A DNA stretch of 64,000 bases, taken from Chrysophaeum taylorii (lineage: Eukaryota; Sar; Pelagophyceae; Pelagomonadales; Pelagomonadaceae). Below, piece after piece: positions 31,051 through 41,890 of this stretch. The stretch is from positions 124,001 to 188,000 of the forward strand of contig JAQMWT010000297.1 of NCBI GenBank assembly GCA_029834535.1. The letters are read 5' to 3'. The notes beneath the pieces were generated by a model. It searched no databases. It saw only the letters and a list, made by a program, of their open reading frames with translations, and was not told where the DNA came from. Within the stretch, counting starts at the first letter, position 1, and each line of letters begins with the position of its first letter. The position numbers and the translations under genes were made by a program.

Positions 31051-34000
31051 GTCGTCGTCGTCGTGTCTGCTATTCACGGGAAAGATAGGGCCGCAGGGAA
31101 GAAAGAGAAGAGTTCGAAGGGCGTAGACGAATGCGAAGAGCGGGAGAAAGGCGAGGATAATAAGTGGTGCGTTGGCGGTGATGGGCTTGATCGTGCCGGT
31201 GCGAATGAGCTGAGCGCCTGTAGAGTCGTCACTACGTATTCGAAGACACCCAACCAAAAAAATCAAAAGGATGACAAAAGAACAACGACGCACAGTAGAA
31301 GGTGGCACTCGAAGCGAACTGCGAAACGAGGGAGAGGGTGTTGTCGTCGTCGAAGACGAAGGGATGCATTTTCAAGCCCAGGATCATGAAGACGAGGCTC
31401 GTGACAAAACCAATCGCGAGCTGGAAGGCCGAGCCGGGAAAGGCGATGGCGAGGACGGCGGTGAGCGAGACGCGGCGATAGGCCTCGACAACCTCCCAGT
31501 AGTAGCACCGAGGCTGGTAGTCGATCCACAAAAAACGCAACGAGACCGCGTCGTGGCCCTCGTCGGAGATGAAGCTACGGCGGTTCTCGTCGAGAATTCG
31601 CTGGTGGGTGGGCGAGTGCTTGACGACGTTGTAGAACGAAGGGCTCGATTTTTTGGAGCATCCCACAAAGGCCACCGAGGGTCTGATGATGCTGCTGCTG
31701 CAGTCGGTACCACCAGCACCACCAGCACCACCACCAGAGACTTGGAGGGTCGACGACGACGACGACGACGCGTCGTCTTTTTGTTTCGAGAGCGAGCCCT
31801 TGAGGACGCGGCGGTGACGGACGAGGAGGGCGAGGTACGCGAGCGGGCAGCCGACCGGCCAGACCATGACCGCCGCGATGGCGTAGGGCGCGATGTTATG
31901 TCTCCAGCGCGAGCTCGTGCAGGAGATGGTGGGAACGATGCGGAGGAAGGAGTCGTCTCGGGTGCCCGGGCCCGTGTCTACGTCGTCGCAGACGAGCGCG
32001 GAGAACGACGCGAGGGAGGCGATCGGGAGCGTGAAGTGGACGAGGAGCAAAAAACTTTCCGTGTAGAAAAGGCGGAGCTTGCGCCTCTCGACGCAGGACG
32101 GCTGTTGTCTCGCCTTGGCCTGGTACACGAGGACGAGAAAGAGCGCGACGCCGACCGGCGACGCCGTCGTCGCGACGAGCACTCGCTCGAAGAAGGCGGC
32201 GCCGCTGATCTGATCGAGGCATTCCGAGGGGACGAGACCCAACAACGATAAGTTTGAAATCGACATCCAGACGAGGAGCCCGGCGTAGGTATTCGGGATT
32301 TCGAGATCGAGCGCGACCAACGGCAGGTTGGATATGATTTGGAAGAAGGACAGGATTGCCTTGATTTTCGTGATGACTTTGGACCACTTCGAGGCGCGCG
32401 GGTCGTATCGCCTCGACACCGCCTCGACGACGTGGCTCGCCGCCGAGCTGCCGGTCGTCTCGGCAAACGCCACGCAGAGCTTCGTACCCGTGTCGGAGCA
32501 CGCGAGCCAGAGCACGAACGCGCAGAAAATGGTGCCCAAGAGGCCGTAGACGGCGAAGCCGAGTTTTCGGTGCTCTGATTTGCATCGCCGACATTTTCGG
32601 AGCCAGTCCGCGTAGAACCCCTGCTTGCAGACCTTGCAGAGCGCGCCCGCGTGTCCTTGGGCGCACGCGGCCGTCCCGACCCCAGAGCCGCCGGGGCACG
32701 CGCTCATCCTGTAGCACTCGTAGGCGACGACCGAGCGGCGGGTCGAGCGCCAATAGCCTTTCGCAAGTTCGAGCGTCGCGACGGTGCTGCCCGGCGTGTC
32801 GCAGTCGAAATTATCTTTGCATTCCTTGCACGACGCGCCGTCGAGGTATTCCTCGGCGGGGCACACGCCGCACTTTAGGTCCTTGGCGTCCAGCACCTCG
32901 TTTTCCAAGCACTCGCGGAGGTCAAAGGCGTACGGCAGGCGCGCCGACGCGAGCGATTCGAGCACCAGGTCGATGCTCGCGTTGACGCGCGACCCCGGAG
33001 CCTCCGTGATGATCGTCTGGTCGAACACCGCGCGACCCTCTCGCACGAGGACTATCGAGTTTTCTACCGGCGAATTCGTGTGGATCATCGCGGCGAGCCC
33101 GTGGAGCGACGTCACCAGCTGGCCGTAATAGTCGCGGACATCCACGATGATCGGCGATGTGATCGTCTCGCCGCTCGCGACGACCTGCTGGTTGCTATTC
33201 GACTCGAGAAAGAGCGCCGGCGTCGCGACGCTCGGGCCGTATTTCGCAGCGTTGCCGGAAACGCGGGCGATCGAGAGGAGCCTCGGCTCGACTTTGTTCC
33301 AGAACACCGCACCGCCACCGCCGTCGGGCGCTTGGTTGTCCACGAGCCGTGTTGGACTGCGCGTCGTCGCGTTGTCGACGCGAAACCGCACGGCCTCGCT
33401 CTGCGTCCCGTTCTTCTTCCACGGTGGCGGAGGAATCTCGTAGACGGCGTCCCCGACGACGACAACCTGGACGTTTGCGCCGAAGAAGCGCTGACCCAGG
33501 GTGTCGACGATCGTTGCATCGTACTCGCCGGGCACCAGGCACGTGGTCGACACCGCGACGGCTGCGGCGCGCCCAGTCGCGCGGTACACCTCGCGGTTCC
33601 CCGAGTCGGTCGCGACGACGACGCGCGCGTAGCGCTCCTCGAGTTCGTAGCACGCGCAGCCGTCGCACCTCGTCGGGTCCCCTAAAAAGCCATCGCTCTG
33701 GAGTGTCTCGCAGCCGACGCTCCAAGCGTCGCACGTCTGGACGCCTTCCTCGATGTTGGGCCACGGCACGACCCCACAGGTCGCCGTCGTCGAAGTCATG
33801 TCGACGACGACGTCGACGTCGACGCATTCGTCTCCGCGATCCAAAGCGACGTCCGAGTCGTCGCCGAGGACCGCGATAGCGCCACCGTTAGCTCCGTCCA
33901 GGGCTTTGTTTGCGACGACATCCACGCCCCGCAGCTCGACCTTGGAGTCCTCGACGAAAAGAGCTCCTCCGTACGAGCCGCGCGCTTGATTTTCCGACAA

Positions 34001-36487
34001 TACGCCCGCGACGACGATCGCCTCGGACACGCGCACCACGGCGACGCCACCGCCGTCCGAGGCTGCGTTTCTCGAGATGTTGACATCCCGTAACACCACC
34101 GAGGCCGCCGTGTCAGCGCTCGCAAAGCCTCCCGTGCCCTCGAACGCCGTGTTCCCCGACGCCGACGACTCGTTGACTCTGAGCGACGCGAGGATGCCGA
34201 CGAAGACGCCGCCCCCCGCCTGGACGGCGGAATTGAAGCTCCAGGTCGACCCGTAGATGCTTATTGACGACAGCATGTCCTGGTAGCAACCGCCACCCTG
34301 CTTGGACGCTGCGTTCGCAACGATGGCCGTGCCAAACAGGTGCGCTCGCGCACTCTCCACGACCGCGAGCGCTCCGCCGCGCGCGGCCAAATTCCGACCA
34401 AAAAAAGGCCGCCCTTCGCCGCGCGACGAGAGTACGAGACGTTGGGTGGCCGCGTGCTTTCCGACCTCGACGGTCAGCGACACCTCCTCTTCGTCGCGCA
34501 TTTTTGCCGCTGTTGCTCCCGCCGCCGAGACGGCCGAGACGAAGACGGCGCCGCCCGACCACCCCGCCGAGTCGCCCGAGACGGCGTAGACGTCGTGCTC
34601 CGCAGCAGCGCGGAGGCAAGCGACGCGCGGCTCGGGAGTCGTACCAAGGTCGACCTCGCCGGCCCCGAACATCTCGAGCGAGGCGCCGCGCTCGTCGCGC
34701 GACAGCCGATCGGCGCCGCCGACGACGACGACGCGCGCCTCGGCGACGACCGTCGCGCCGACCGTCGTTTCGGCCGATGCTTCCGAAAAATCGAGGCGTG
34801 TCTCGACCCATCGGCAAGCGTCCGACGACGCGTAGACTCGTGCGTCGGCGCCTGCGACGTCGACGCCGCCGCCGCTCGTGCCGCAATTGTTCTCGACCAC
34901 TCGGACTCCGCCCTCGAGCGCCGCGACGCCCTGCTCGCGCACGGCGACGCCGCCGCCCGCGCCGCCGGCCGCGTTCCCCGACACGACAGTCCCCGACGTC
35001 AGGTAGACCTGCCCGAGCACCAGCAGGCCGCCGGCCTCGCCCGCTGCCGTGTTGTTTGCCACGACGACCTCGCCCGAAAACGACGCCTCGGCCGAGTTGC
35101 CCACGAGCACGGCGCCTCCCGAACCACCGGCGACGTTCCCTACGATGCGAGTCCCCGCGCCCAACACGAGGACACTCCCCGCGTCGAGCTCGACAGCCCC
35201 GGTGTCGCCGTCGGTCGAGCACCCAGTGATCGAACCGAACGACGAAATCTCCAGCGCTCCCAGCAATCCGACTTTACCGGCGCCTCGTTCGTTGCGCGCG
35301 TAGCACGACTCGATTCTGCCGCCGCCGCGCAGGTACATCGTCGTCCAAGTCCACAAGTTGAAGGCACCCGAGTGGATTCCAGCTCGGCATCGCGCGATGC
35401 GCCCGGTCACCTCGACGACGGATCTCGTCCACGCGACCAGCCCGCCGCCGGCAATCGTCGCCGCGCAGTCCTCGATAGCACCAACGATCCACACTGTTGC
35501 GCCGACGTACGTCCTCAACCCCCCACCAAACACCGCCGTGCACCGCCGAATCGTGCCGCGCAACACGACAAGCGTGTAGTCTTCCGCGACCACGCCGCCG
35601 CCAAAGTACGCGTCCGAGTCCGCGACCGACGCTTTCTCTCCTATCTCGAGCTCTCCGCGACTCGCGAGACTCAACGCGCCGCCGCGTGTTGCAGAGCACG
35701 TCGAGATTACCGACCGGTCTTCGATCTCGGCCCGACGGCTGACATACAGCCCACCGCCAGCGATGGCGGTGCAACCCTCGATCCGCGCGCCCCCTCGAAG
35801 AGCTACCGAGCCGCCCGCGAACGCGCCGCCGCCCTTCCGCCCGGCCGCGCTCGCGAAAACCCGGCTCGATATCAAGGTGATGTTGCTCCCGGACCAGCCG
35901 GCGATCGCGCCGCCAAAATATACAGCCGTGCATGCCTCGAACGTCACGTTGACGGCCACGAGCGACGCGTTCGCGTGGACGACCGCGCATCCTCCGACAT
36001 CCGCCGTGCCCCCCGTCAGAATCAGGTTTTCCAACGTCGCGTCCTGTTGCACGCTCAAGAGTCGAGTGCTGCCGACGGCCTTGAGTTTCGTCATCCCTGT
36101 GATCGAGGCGCGCGTCTCAACCTCGATTGCCGATCGGACGTCCAGCGACGCTGCTCGCACGGAAGCGCACACGGCCGACGCCGACGACGACGCCGCCGTG
36201 AATGCGACCGACAGCTCCGCTTCGGTGCTGATGACGATGCTCGCGCACGACGTGCCCGACGACGAACCCTTGCGCACCGAACACCGCCGGCAGCCGCGGC
36301 AGTCGCAGGCGCTTTCCTCCCACAACACCCTGTCCTCGAGCTCGCTGCACGTCGTGCCGAGCCGCTCGACCTGATCTTCGCACGTCGTGTTGCTGCGCAA
36401 ACACGTCGCGGGACACGTCTCGTTCGCTTGGGCCGCCGCTACCGTGGCGATCACCACCATCTTCACGATTGTCTTATTGACCCACAT
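31015..36487 (-). CDS. Giant beta-helix / Cys-rich / multi-pass membrane protein, two exons
   Basis: Predicted 1,811 residues. The N-terminus is signal-peptide-like (MWVNKTIVKMVVIATVAAAQ), then Cys-rich. Roughly residues 90-900 are repeated Gly/Ala/Val/Cys units such as CTAIAGGGLYVS, NTAAGEAGGLLV and NAASDGGGVAVV, the pattern of right-handed parallel beta-helix (Pmp/pectate-lyase-like) repeats. A Cys-rich module follows near residue 1250-1360 (CGVCPAEEYLDGASCKECKD, CAQGHAGALCKVCKQGFYADW). The last third has about seven hydrophobic segments. The open frame ends at 31232, but a 37-bp GT-AG intron (31218-31254) joins DFFG in phase to AQLIRTGTIKP, adding a final membrane helix and a Lys-rich tail to the stop at 31015. 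Architectures of this type occur in algae and oomycetes; the function is unknown, plausibly cell-surface adhesion or sensing. Confidence 0.75.
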
Positions 36488-37123
36488 CGATCAAGTCTTT
36501 TTTTTAACGCTCTCTTCTCGGCCGGGCGGCGTGGAAATCTCGTATGCCACGTGGTACATCATCCTACGTATCCGTATTTTTGTTGTATAACTCATACCAC
36601 CTGACTTTCGTAATAATGTTACATACAATAATACACTTTTGTTTGTACAAAAGCGCGTTTGCGCATAAACCAGGTTTCTTCGAGCAAAACTGCAGATCGA
36701 CCGCCCCACCAACGCCGCTTTGCCACTTTCGAGTACGCCTCAAACGGCGTCGATCGGCATCTGGAGACCTGGAAAGTAAATGTCCCGATTAGCGAGGTTT
36801 TGGGCAGCGGAGACGTCTTGGGTCACTAGGTTTTTCGAGGGCAAGACCATCGAGTTTTCGCGGTTCTCTTGATGCCGATATCGATAGCCCTTAGTCGGCT
36901 TTGGGGGGGCTTGGTTCGTCAGAACAACCAACACACGTGGGATGACGACGATCTTCAGTTTTCTCTTCTGGAAGCTTTTTCGTCCGTTTTGGGCGCACGT
37001 TGTGTACTCAGAAAGAACACGCAACGGACCGATTTTACCTCATCATTTCACACAAAATGGAGAAGAGTTGCGGTGCTGCATTTGACGCCTGACGCGCCGT
37101 CCGAGCGCGTCCGGACAGTTTCG
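36488..37123. other. Intergenic, probable promoter region of the membrane protein gene
   Basis: No confident gene. ORFs here are short and have no recognisable product. The GC content falls compared with the gene on the left. No TATA box or repeat was identified with confidence. Confidence 0.4.
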
Positions 37124-37654
37124 ATGCATCTACGCAGCCTGGTGGCTCTCGTCATCCTGGCTGCAGTCGGAGGTGAAGAGACGGTGTACACCAGACAAAC
37201 CGTGCTCTTCTGGCCACCCAAGGCACGGGAGTACTCTTTTGACCCACTCCCGCAGGGCGTGCGACAGTACTCGAAGTCGCACAAGCACGCGGGGAAGTAC
37301 TTCGCGTGCTTTGACTACCACGAGCGAGGGCTGGAGCGAGGAAGGACCGAGGTCGTCAAGGTGGGTGTCTACGACGACACTGTCGCGGAAGCCGTAAAAT
37401 GCGCGTCAAAAAGCATCGCCTCGCACGTGAGCTCAAGGCCAACGCTGCCGGTCGCAAGAAGAAAACCAAAGAGGCCGAGGCGGGCTCCGGTGCCGGTTCG
37501 CCAGCGAAGAAGAAGGCGCGCGCGGCCGCGGCGGTTTCACTCGGAACTCCCACCGGGCCTCGCCGCAGTTCTAGTTGCGTATAGTTCGCTCGACCGCACC
37601 AGTCCAAGTAGAATCACGACGGATCCTGGCGAACTGCACCGACTTCAAGGATGA
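37124..37654 (+). CDS. Unrecognised ORF, possibly an AP2-like DNA-binding fragment
   Basis: The ORF is open from 36869; the ATG at 37124 starts MHLRSLVALVILAAVGGEE, which would read as a signal peptide. The middle, GVRQYSKSHKHAGKYFACFD followed by VVKVGVYDDTVAEAVK, has the layout of an AP2/ERF-like beta-sheet (GVR..., GKYxA, xGxYDTxxEAA), and in another frame it continues MRVKKHRLARELKAN and an Ala/Lys-rich tail. AP2-like domains are common in algal mobile elements, and a DDE transposase relic follows directly. The last 80 codons of this frame are Arg/Pro-rich and look non-coding. Either a transposon gene fragment or a chance ORF. Confidence 0.3.
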   Translation: MHLRSLVALVILAAVGGEETVYTRQTVLFWPPKAREYSFDPLPQGVRQYSKSHKHAGKYFACFDYHERGLERGRTEVVKVGVYDDTVAEAVKCASKSIASHVSSRPTLPVARRKPKRPRRAPVPVRQRRRRRARPRRFHSELPPGLAAVLVAYSSLDRTSPSRITTDPGELHRLQG

Positions 37655-38065
37655 AAAGAATATCCTCCAACACCTCGTCGAGGACCGCGGCCACCTCCTT
37701 CTCTTATCCCCGAAGTACCATCCCGAGCTCGCCGGTGACGGCGTCGAGTACGGGCGGGGCATGTCCGAGCAGTACTTCCGTCGCCACAACGTCGGCACTG
37801 CGGCGCAGATGACTGCCAACCAACTCACCGTCATCATCTTCGAGTCTATTGACTCTGCCAACCTGCCTCTCGCTCGCCTCATATGCGCTACTCGGGGATA
37901 AAAGGAGCGCGAGTACGAGCTCGCGTACGCCAGCGAGAACCAAGTTTGCGCCGAAATGGACTACACCGCCATCGAGGCCGCCAAACACACTCAGAAACTC
38001 CGCCGGGAACACCACGCGCATCGCTCTATCCCCCAAAGTGAGCTTACTCGCCTCGACGAGGCGGA
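37575..38065 (+). pseudogene. DDE transposase C-terminal fragment
   Basis: Plus-strand reading ESRRILANCTDFKDEKNILQ then VEDRGHLLLLSPKYHPELAG and VEYGRGMSEQYFRRHN matches the end of eukaryotic DDE-superfamily endonucleases (GHxxxFxPKFHCELNxIEYxWG with the last catalytic Glu). Here IEYxWG is VEYGRG, so the Glu is present but the Trp is lost. A stop at 37899 is followed in frame by REYELAYASEN, the usual downstream helix, so the gene is broken. Upstream Lys/Ala-rich sequence from 37399 may belong to it. Confidence 0.6.
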
Positions 38066-38435
38066 AACATGAGCATGTCACGTCTTAGTACACATCTGCC
38101 GCGTTTTATGATGTCACAGACCGTCACTTTCTCGACGAGGGTGATCGGGACGGCACGTTGACTGTCCCGCGCACGCGAATCCGCTTCGAAATCGGATGGT
38201 ATAGAGGAGTTGTGTCCTGCGAAAAACCTCCCGAAGTCGCAAAATCGCCGCCCCGGTCGGGAAAAAACGATATCCCCGCGTTAACAGGTCCGCCGAACCC
38301 CATTCGAATCTTCACGGGCAGCCCAAGACACCCCTTCTGGCGACTCTGTCGGCCCCTCTTGTCCGGCCGATACCAACCTTGACCCTTACCCTTTTTCCTC
38401 TCTTCTCCCCTGTTCTTCTCTAATAACGTCATCAT

Positions 38436-39227
38436 ATGAAACCAATGGAAGCAAACGCTCCGCCCCATCTACTAGATCAACCACACCAACTCGTGGAAGA
38501 TTCCACTTCCTCGAAGGTTATGGGCACCTCCGCTTATGGAGGCCCTCACCGCGAAGTGGGAGGACGATCGACACCTGCGCTCTCAGGCCGATGCACACAA
38601 TCCGGCAATAGGTGTTCCGGAGTCAACCGGTCAAATCCTTGCGTCACGAACGACAACCCAAGTTCCGACATCTCGAAGATCAAGATGCCACCTTCCTCTG
38701 AGGACGTCGATCCGCCTCCTCCGCACACCGCTCCGCCTTACCTCGATGTTCAAACAATCGACGCCTGCATCGCCCTTGTTGCGACTTGGCGCGCGGAGCT
38801 TGCCCTCGACCGCGCCGCTCGCGACGCCCGTGAAGCATCCGCTGCCGGCAAAGTGGCTGACGCCATTAACGCCTCTGTTGCGGCCAAAGTGCGAAGCGCG
38901 CTCTCGACGACCGCGACGCTCTCTTAGCCTCGCGTGCGGCTGACCATGCCAAGTGTGCTCTCCGTGACGCCAGTAGCGCTTCTGATGCGGCACTCCGCGC
39001 CAAACGTGCCCTTCTCCGCGCCGCTTGCCGCGACGTCCGCAAACAAAGCCTCTGCTGCGACCGACCGTGCTCTTCGTGACGCCCGCAAAGCGTCAGTTGC
39101 GGCCAAACGAGCCCTCGCCCGCGCCGCTCGTCGCGACGCCCGTGAAGCTTCCGCTGCAGCCAAAGTGGCGGACTCCGTCAATCCTACTGTAGTCGCCGCC
39201 ATGCCACCCAGGGCTCACCAGCGGTAG
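38436..39227 (+). pseudogene. Degenerate Ala/Arg-rich repeat ORF
   Basis: Two frames carry near-copies of one peptide: DRAARDAREASAAGKVADAI near 38810 and ARAARRDAREASAAAKVADS near 39130. In between, units such as KASVAAKRALARAARRD and NKASAATDRALRDARKASV continue the theme, so an old helical repeat protein was fragmented by frameshifts. No known domain is recognised. The right end leads into the 20-bp satellite. Confidence 0.45.
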
Positions 39228-39360
39228 CGTTGAGTATGGTCGAGGCCAGTCAAAGCATAATACCGGTACGGAAATTAAAATAGCGCGCCAACAACGTGAG
39301 CCTGTCTTCGCTCGCACGCTCCCGCTACAAAACTCTAGTTCACGGCTCCGAGAACCACCG

Positions 39361-39620
39361 ACCCACCGAGTTATAGCTCGACCCACCGAGTTATAGCTCG
39401 ACCCACCGAGCTATAGCTCGACCCACCGAGTTATAGCTCGACCCACCGAGTTATAGCTCGACCCACCGAGTTATAGCTCGACCCACCGAGCTATAGCTCG
39501 ACCCACCGAGTTATAGCTCGATCCACCGAGTTATAGCTCGACCCACCGAGCTATAGCTCGACCCACCGAGTTATAGCTCGACCCACCGAGTTATAGCTCG
39601 ACCCACCGAGTTATAGCTCG
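39361..39620. repeat. Minisatellite, 20-bp unit, 13 copies
   Basis: ACCCACCGAGTTATAGCTCG repeats exactly in register 13 times. Three units have CTATAG in place of TTATAG, which creates the 14-bp perfect palindrome CGAGCTATAGCTCG, and one unit has ATCCACC. The period equals two helical turns, and each unit carries a TATA-containing near-palindrome. Confidence 0.98.
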
Positions 39621-39744
39621 TTCACGGGCGTTATAGGCGCCAGCCGCGCCAAAATCGAACGACAGGGAGTTCACTCGTTCACGGACGTTATAGCCGCCAG
39701 CCGCGCCAAAATCGAACGACAGGGAGTTCACTCGTTCACGGGCG
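39621..39744. repeat. 57-bp tandem repeat, two copies plus a partial
   Basis: TTCACGGGCGTTATAGGCGC...GGAGTTCACTCG at 39621-39677 is repeated at 39678-39734 with few changes; a third copy is cut after 10 bp. It directly abuts the 20-bp satellite and shares the TTATAG core. Confidence 0.95.
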
Positions 39745-39865
39745 CACACACACTCTCCTCTATTCGCGCAATCTTCGCGTCATGTCTATCCGCGGTATCC
39801 TTGTGGAAGACACAATATTGTCAAAACTAGCACACGTAACACGCGAGGCACAACATCGAGCACGT

Positions 39866-40165
39866 CCTTCTCGCTGGGATTCTCTTATCGGGCAAAACGT
39901 GAGCACGCTACCACCCACGTCCTTCTCGCTGGGATTTTCTTATCGGGCAAAACATGTGCATACACGCCCTTCTCGCTGGGATTCTCTTATTGGGCAAAAC
40001 ATGTAGACGCAACATGTGTATATGCGCATGTGCATGCCACCATTCTGGACATACACGCCCTTCTCGCTGGGATTCTCTTATTGGGCAAAACATGTAGACG
40101 CAACATGTGTATATATATGCAACATGTGTATATATATGCGCATGTGCATGCCACCATTCTGGACA
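39866..40165. repeat. Interspersed 37-bp repeat, four copies
   Basis: CCTTCTCGCTGGGATTCTCT followed by TATCGGGCAAAAC or TATTGGGCAAAAC starts near 39868, 39919, 39970 and 40050. Spacers differ (51, 51 and 80 bp) and include repeated ATGTGTATATATATGC and GCCACCATTCTGGAC. It lies directly upstream (plus strand) of the tRNA-Glu pair. Confidence 0.9.
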
Positions 40166-40194
40166 CTACCTCCCTGCTCAAGAACCCAGTCGCT

Positions 40195-40302
40195 TCCGAA
40201 TCCGGGACTCGAACCCGAGTCTCTCGGGATCATTAGCATGGTCTAGAAATTGGACCGCGTGCCATGAAAGCCGAGTATGATGACCGCCTTTACCAATTCG
40301 GA
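40195..40302 (-). tRNA. tRNA-Glu(UUC) with a 36-nt intron, slightly degenerate
   Basis: On the minus strand, the acceptor TCCGAAT pairs with ATTCGGA (7 bp). The anticodon stem CTCGG/CCGAG encloses CTTTCA, giving anticodon UUC. The T-arm is TCGGG-TTCGAGT-CCCGG. Exons are 40302-40265 and 40228-40195, and the intron occupies 40264-40229 at the canonical position 37/38. The D-stem has one mismatch (GTA opposite CAT), which the second copy lacks. Mature length 72 nt, no encoded CCA. Confidence 0.85.
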
Positions 40303-40320
40303 CGAAGCACCATCGAAGAT

Positions 40321-40426
40321 TCCGAATCCGGGACTCGAACCCGAGTCTCTCGGGTTCAACGGCGTGCAGGATTCGAACTCTGCAGTCTTGAAAGCCGAGT
40401 ATGATAACCGCCTACACCAATTCGGA
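40321..40426 (-). tRNA. tRNA-Glu(UUC) with a 34-nt intron containing a T-arm-like hairpin
   Basis: The exons are identical to the neighbouring copy except in the D-arm, where this copy pairs correctly (GTG/CAT). Exons are 40426-40389 and 40354-40321, and the intron 40388-40355 is at position 37/38. The intron sequence is unrelated to that of the other copy and contains GCAGAGTTCGAATCCTGC, a perfect B-box core (GTTCGAATCC) closed by a short stem. The two genes are in the same orientation, 18 bp apart. Confidence 0.85.
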
Positions 40427-40839
40427 ACATACCCGTAACCCGCACACACAACCCTGTGATGAAATGGAAGCAGAAATGTTGTTAATAACTACGCACGCAG
40501 GCAAGTAAGTAGGACGTACGCACGCTGCCGGCGGACGAATGTGGGACGAAGTCCCAAGAATCAGGGTTTAGGCTCAGTTATTCGTCGCGAGCCAGACCGT
40601 GTTTACCGCCGATTGACGCAAGAACATCACTCACAACCTCATCTTGAGTGATTAGGATCCGATGCGATTGCATAAAAGTACCTCGTATGCATTGTCAGCT
40701 ATGCGTTGTTCCGCTCCTCGTCGTGCTTCTCGATTTTAATGAAAGCAAGGTCGTTCATTTTCGCGTGGCGGAGTCGGTCGTGGTCGTGGCAGCCGCTCGC
40801 ACCAGCGCCACACGAACACCCCCTCACCATGTTTTATCA

Positions 40840-41532
40840 ACATGGTGGGCGACATCGCAGACTATGTCCACGACCCGCGCTGGCTCTTCCAGCGAGATAT
40901 TCTCGCGCCCCGTCGAAACGATGTTGTCGATTATGTCAACGCGCGCGCGACCGCGGCCTTTCGCTGGGACGAGTCGACGGAGTTCTTTTCGGCCGATGAG
41001 GTTGGATCGGAAGACGACGCCTAGCTCTTTCCAGTCGAGTTTCTTAACTCCCTGACAATCACCGGCGTGCCAACTTTGACCACGAGCTTAAACATCTTCG
41101 CAATCGCGACCCGTCGCACGGCCACCGCAACGGCACCAGATACATCATCGATCGTATCGTCTCGTCTCGCCGAGGCTCCTCCTACTCGCCTATTGGGTGA
41201 ACGGCGAGGAAAAAAAAAAGTCGTGATCCCGCGCGTCGCCCTCACCGCGAAGCGGGGCTTGCTCCCCTTCGAGCTTCGCCGACGCCAGTTTTACCCGCCT
41301 TCGCCATAATGATCAACAAGAGGCAGCGCCAGACGCCCCGCAAGGTCGGCGTCTTGCCCAAGCCCGTCTCCAGCCACGGCCAGCTCGACGTGGCTCTCGG
41401 CCGAGTCGGGAAGCCCGAGGATATCGTCTTCTGGGTCGACGACTCCACCCTACCCCGCATGTGCTGCACGATACCGACACCCCCCCCCGCGTTTACACGC
41501 GCAGTGTCGTCTACGGCGAGCTCCTCGGGTAG
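40840..41532 (+). pseudogene. Helitron helicase (PIF1-like) C-terminal fragment
   Basis: Pieces in order: DPRWLFQRDILAPRRNDVVD (Helitron/PIF1 segment ...RaILAPrNxxVdxiN), ESTEFFSADEV, VEFLNSLTITGVP, KKVVIPRVALTAKRGLLPFE then LRRRQF, and the helicase motif VI region INKRQRQTPRKVGVLPKPVS then SHGQLDVALGRVGKPEDIVF. It ends VVYGELLG and a stop at 41530-41532. The typical INKSQGQT is INKRQRQT here, and frames shift between pieces, so it is not functional. No Rep domain is seen. Confidence 0.8.
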
Positions 41533-41689
41533 CCGCCCTCTCTCCCGCAGCAGGGTCGTCGGGCGCAGTGCCCAGCAGGCCGCAGCACCGACTCATGTGT
41601 GTTGAACAGAGAACGAAGATGCGGAACACCCTGAAAAGACGAGCGTTTGCGAGGGATCGGGTCGAGTGAGCGCAGAACGAAAGGCGGCG

Positions 41690-41890
41690 TTTAAGATTAT
41701 GCACCAAGTGAACGGGCGGGGCCCGTCCTATCTTCGCCTGCCCCACGACTCGGCGATGACCCTGGCTAGGCCCCGCATACCTATCTACGCCTGTCAGGCA
41801 CATCCCTCCAACCCCGCAAAACCACACACATCCTTCGTGCGCCACACACAGCCCCACCCCTCTTAGCAGTCGACCTTAAAAGACTAAACA
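41690..41890 (-). repeat. R1 dispersed repeat copy
   Basis: Contains GGGCGGGGCCCGTCCTATCT, CCACGACTCGGCGATGACCC, TCAGGCACATCCCTCC and CCTCTTAGCAGTCGACCTTA, the same ordered blocks as in the copies at 47.1-47.3 kb. The family also occurs at 28.8, 49.6, 52.9, 53.4 and 58.2 kb. Confidence 0.85.

Noticed and set aside
34340-36604. A 754-codon plus-strand ORF opposite the beta-helix membrane protein
   Set aside because: Antisense shadow of a GC-rich gene with strong codon bias; composition is Arg/Asp/Ala-rich without domains.
39866-40165. CRISPR-like array
   Set aside because: Only four repeats, unequal and themselves repetitive spacers, no cas genes, and the genome is eukaryotic.
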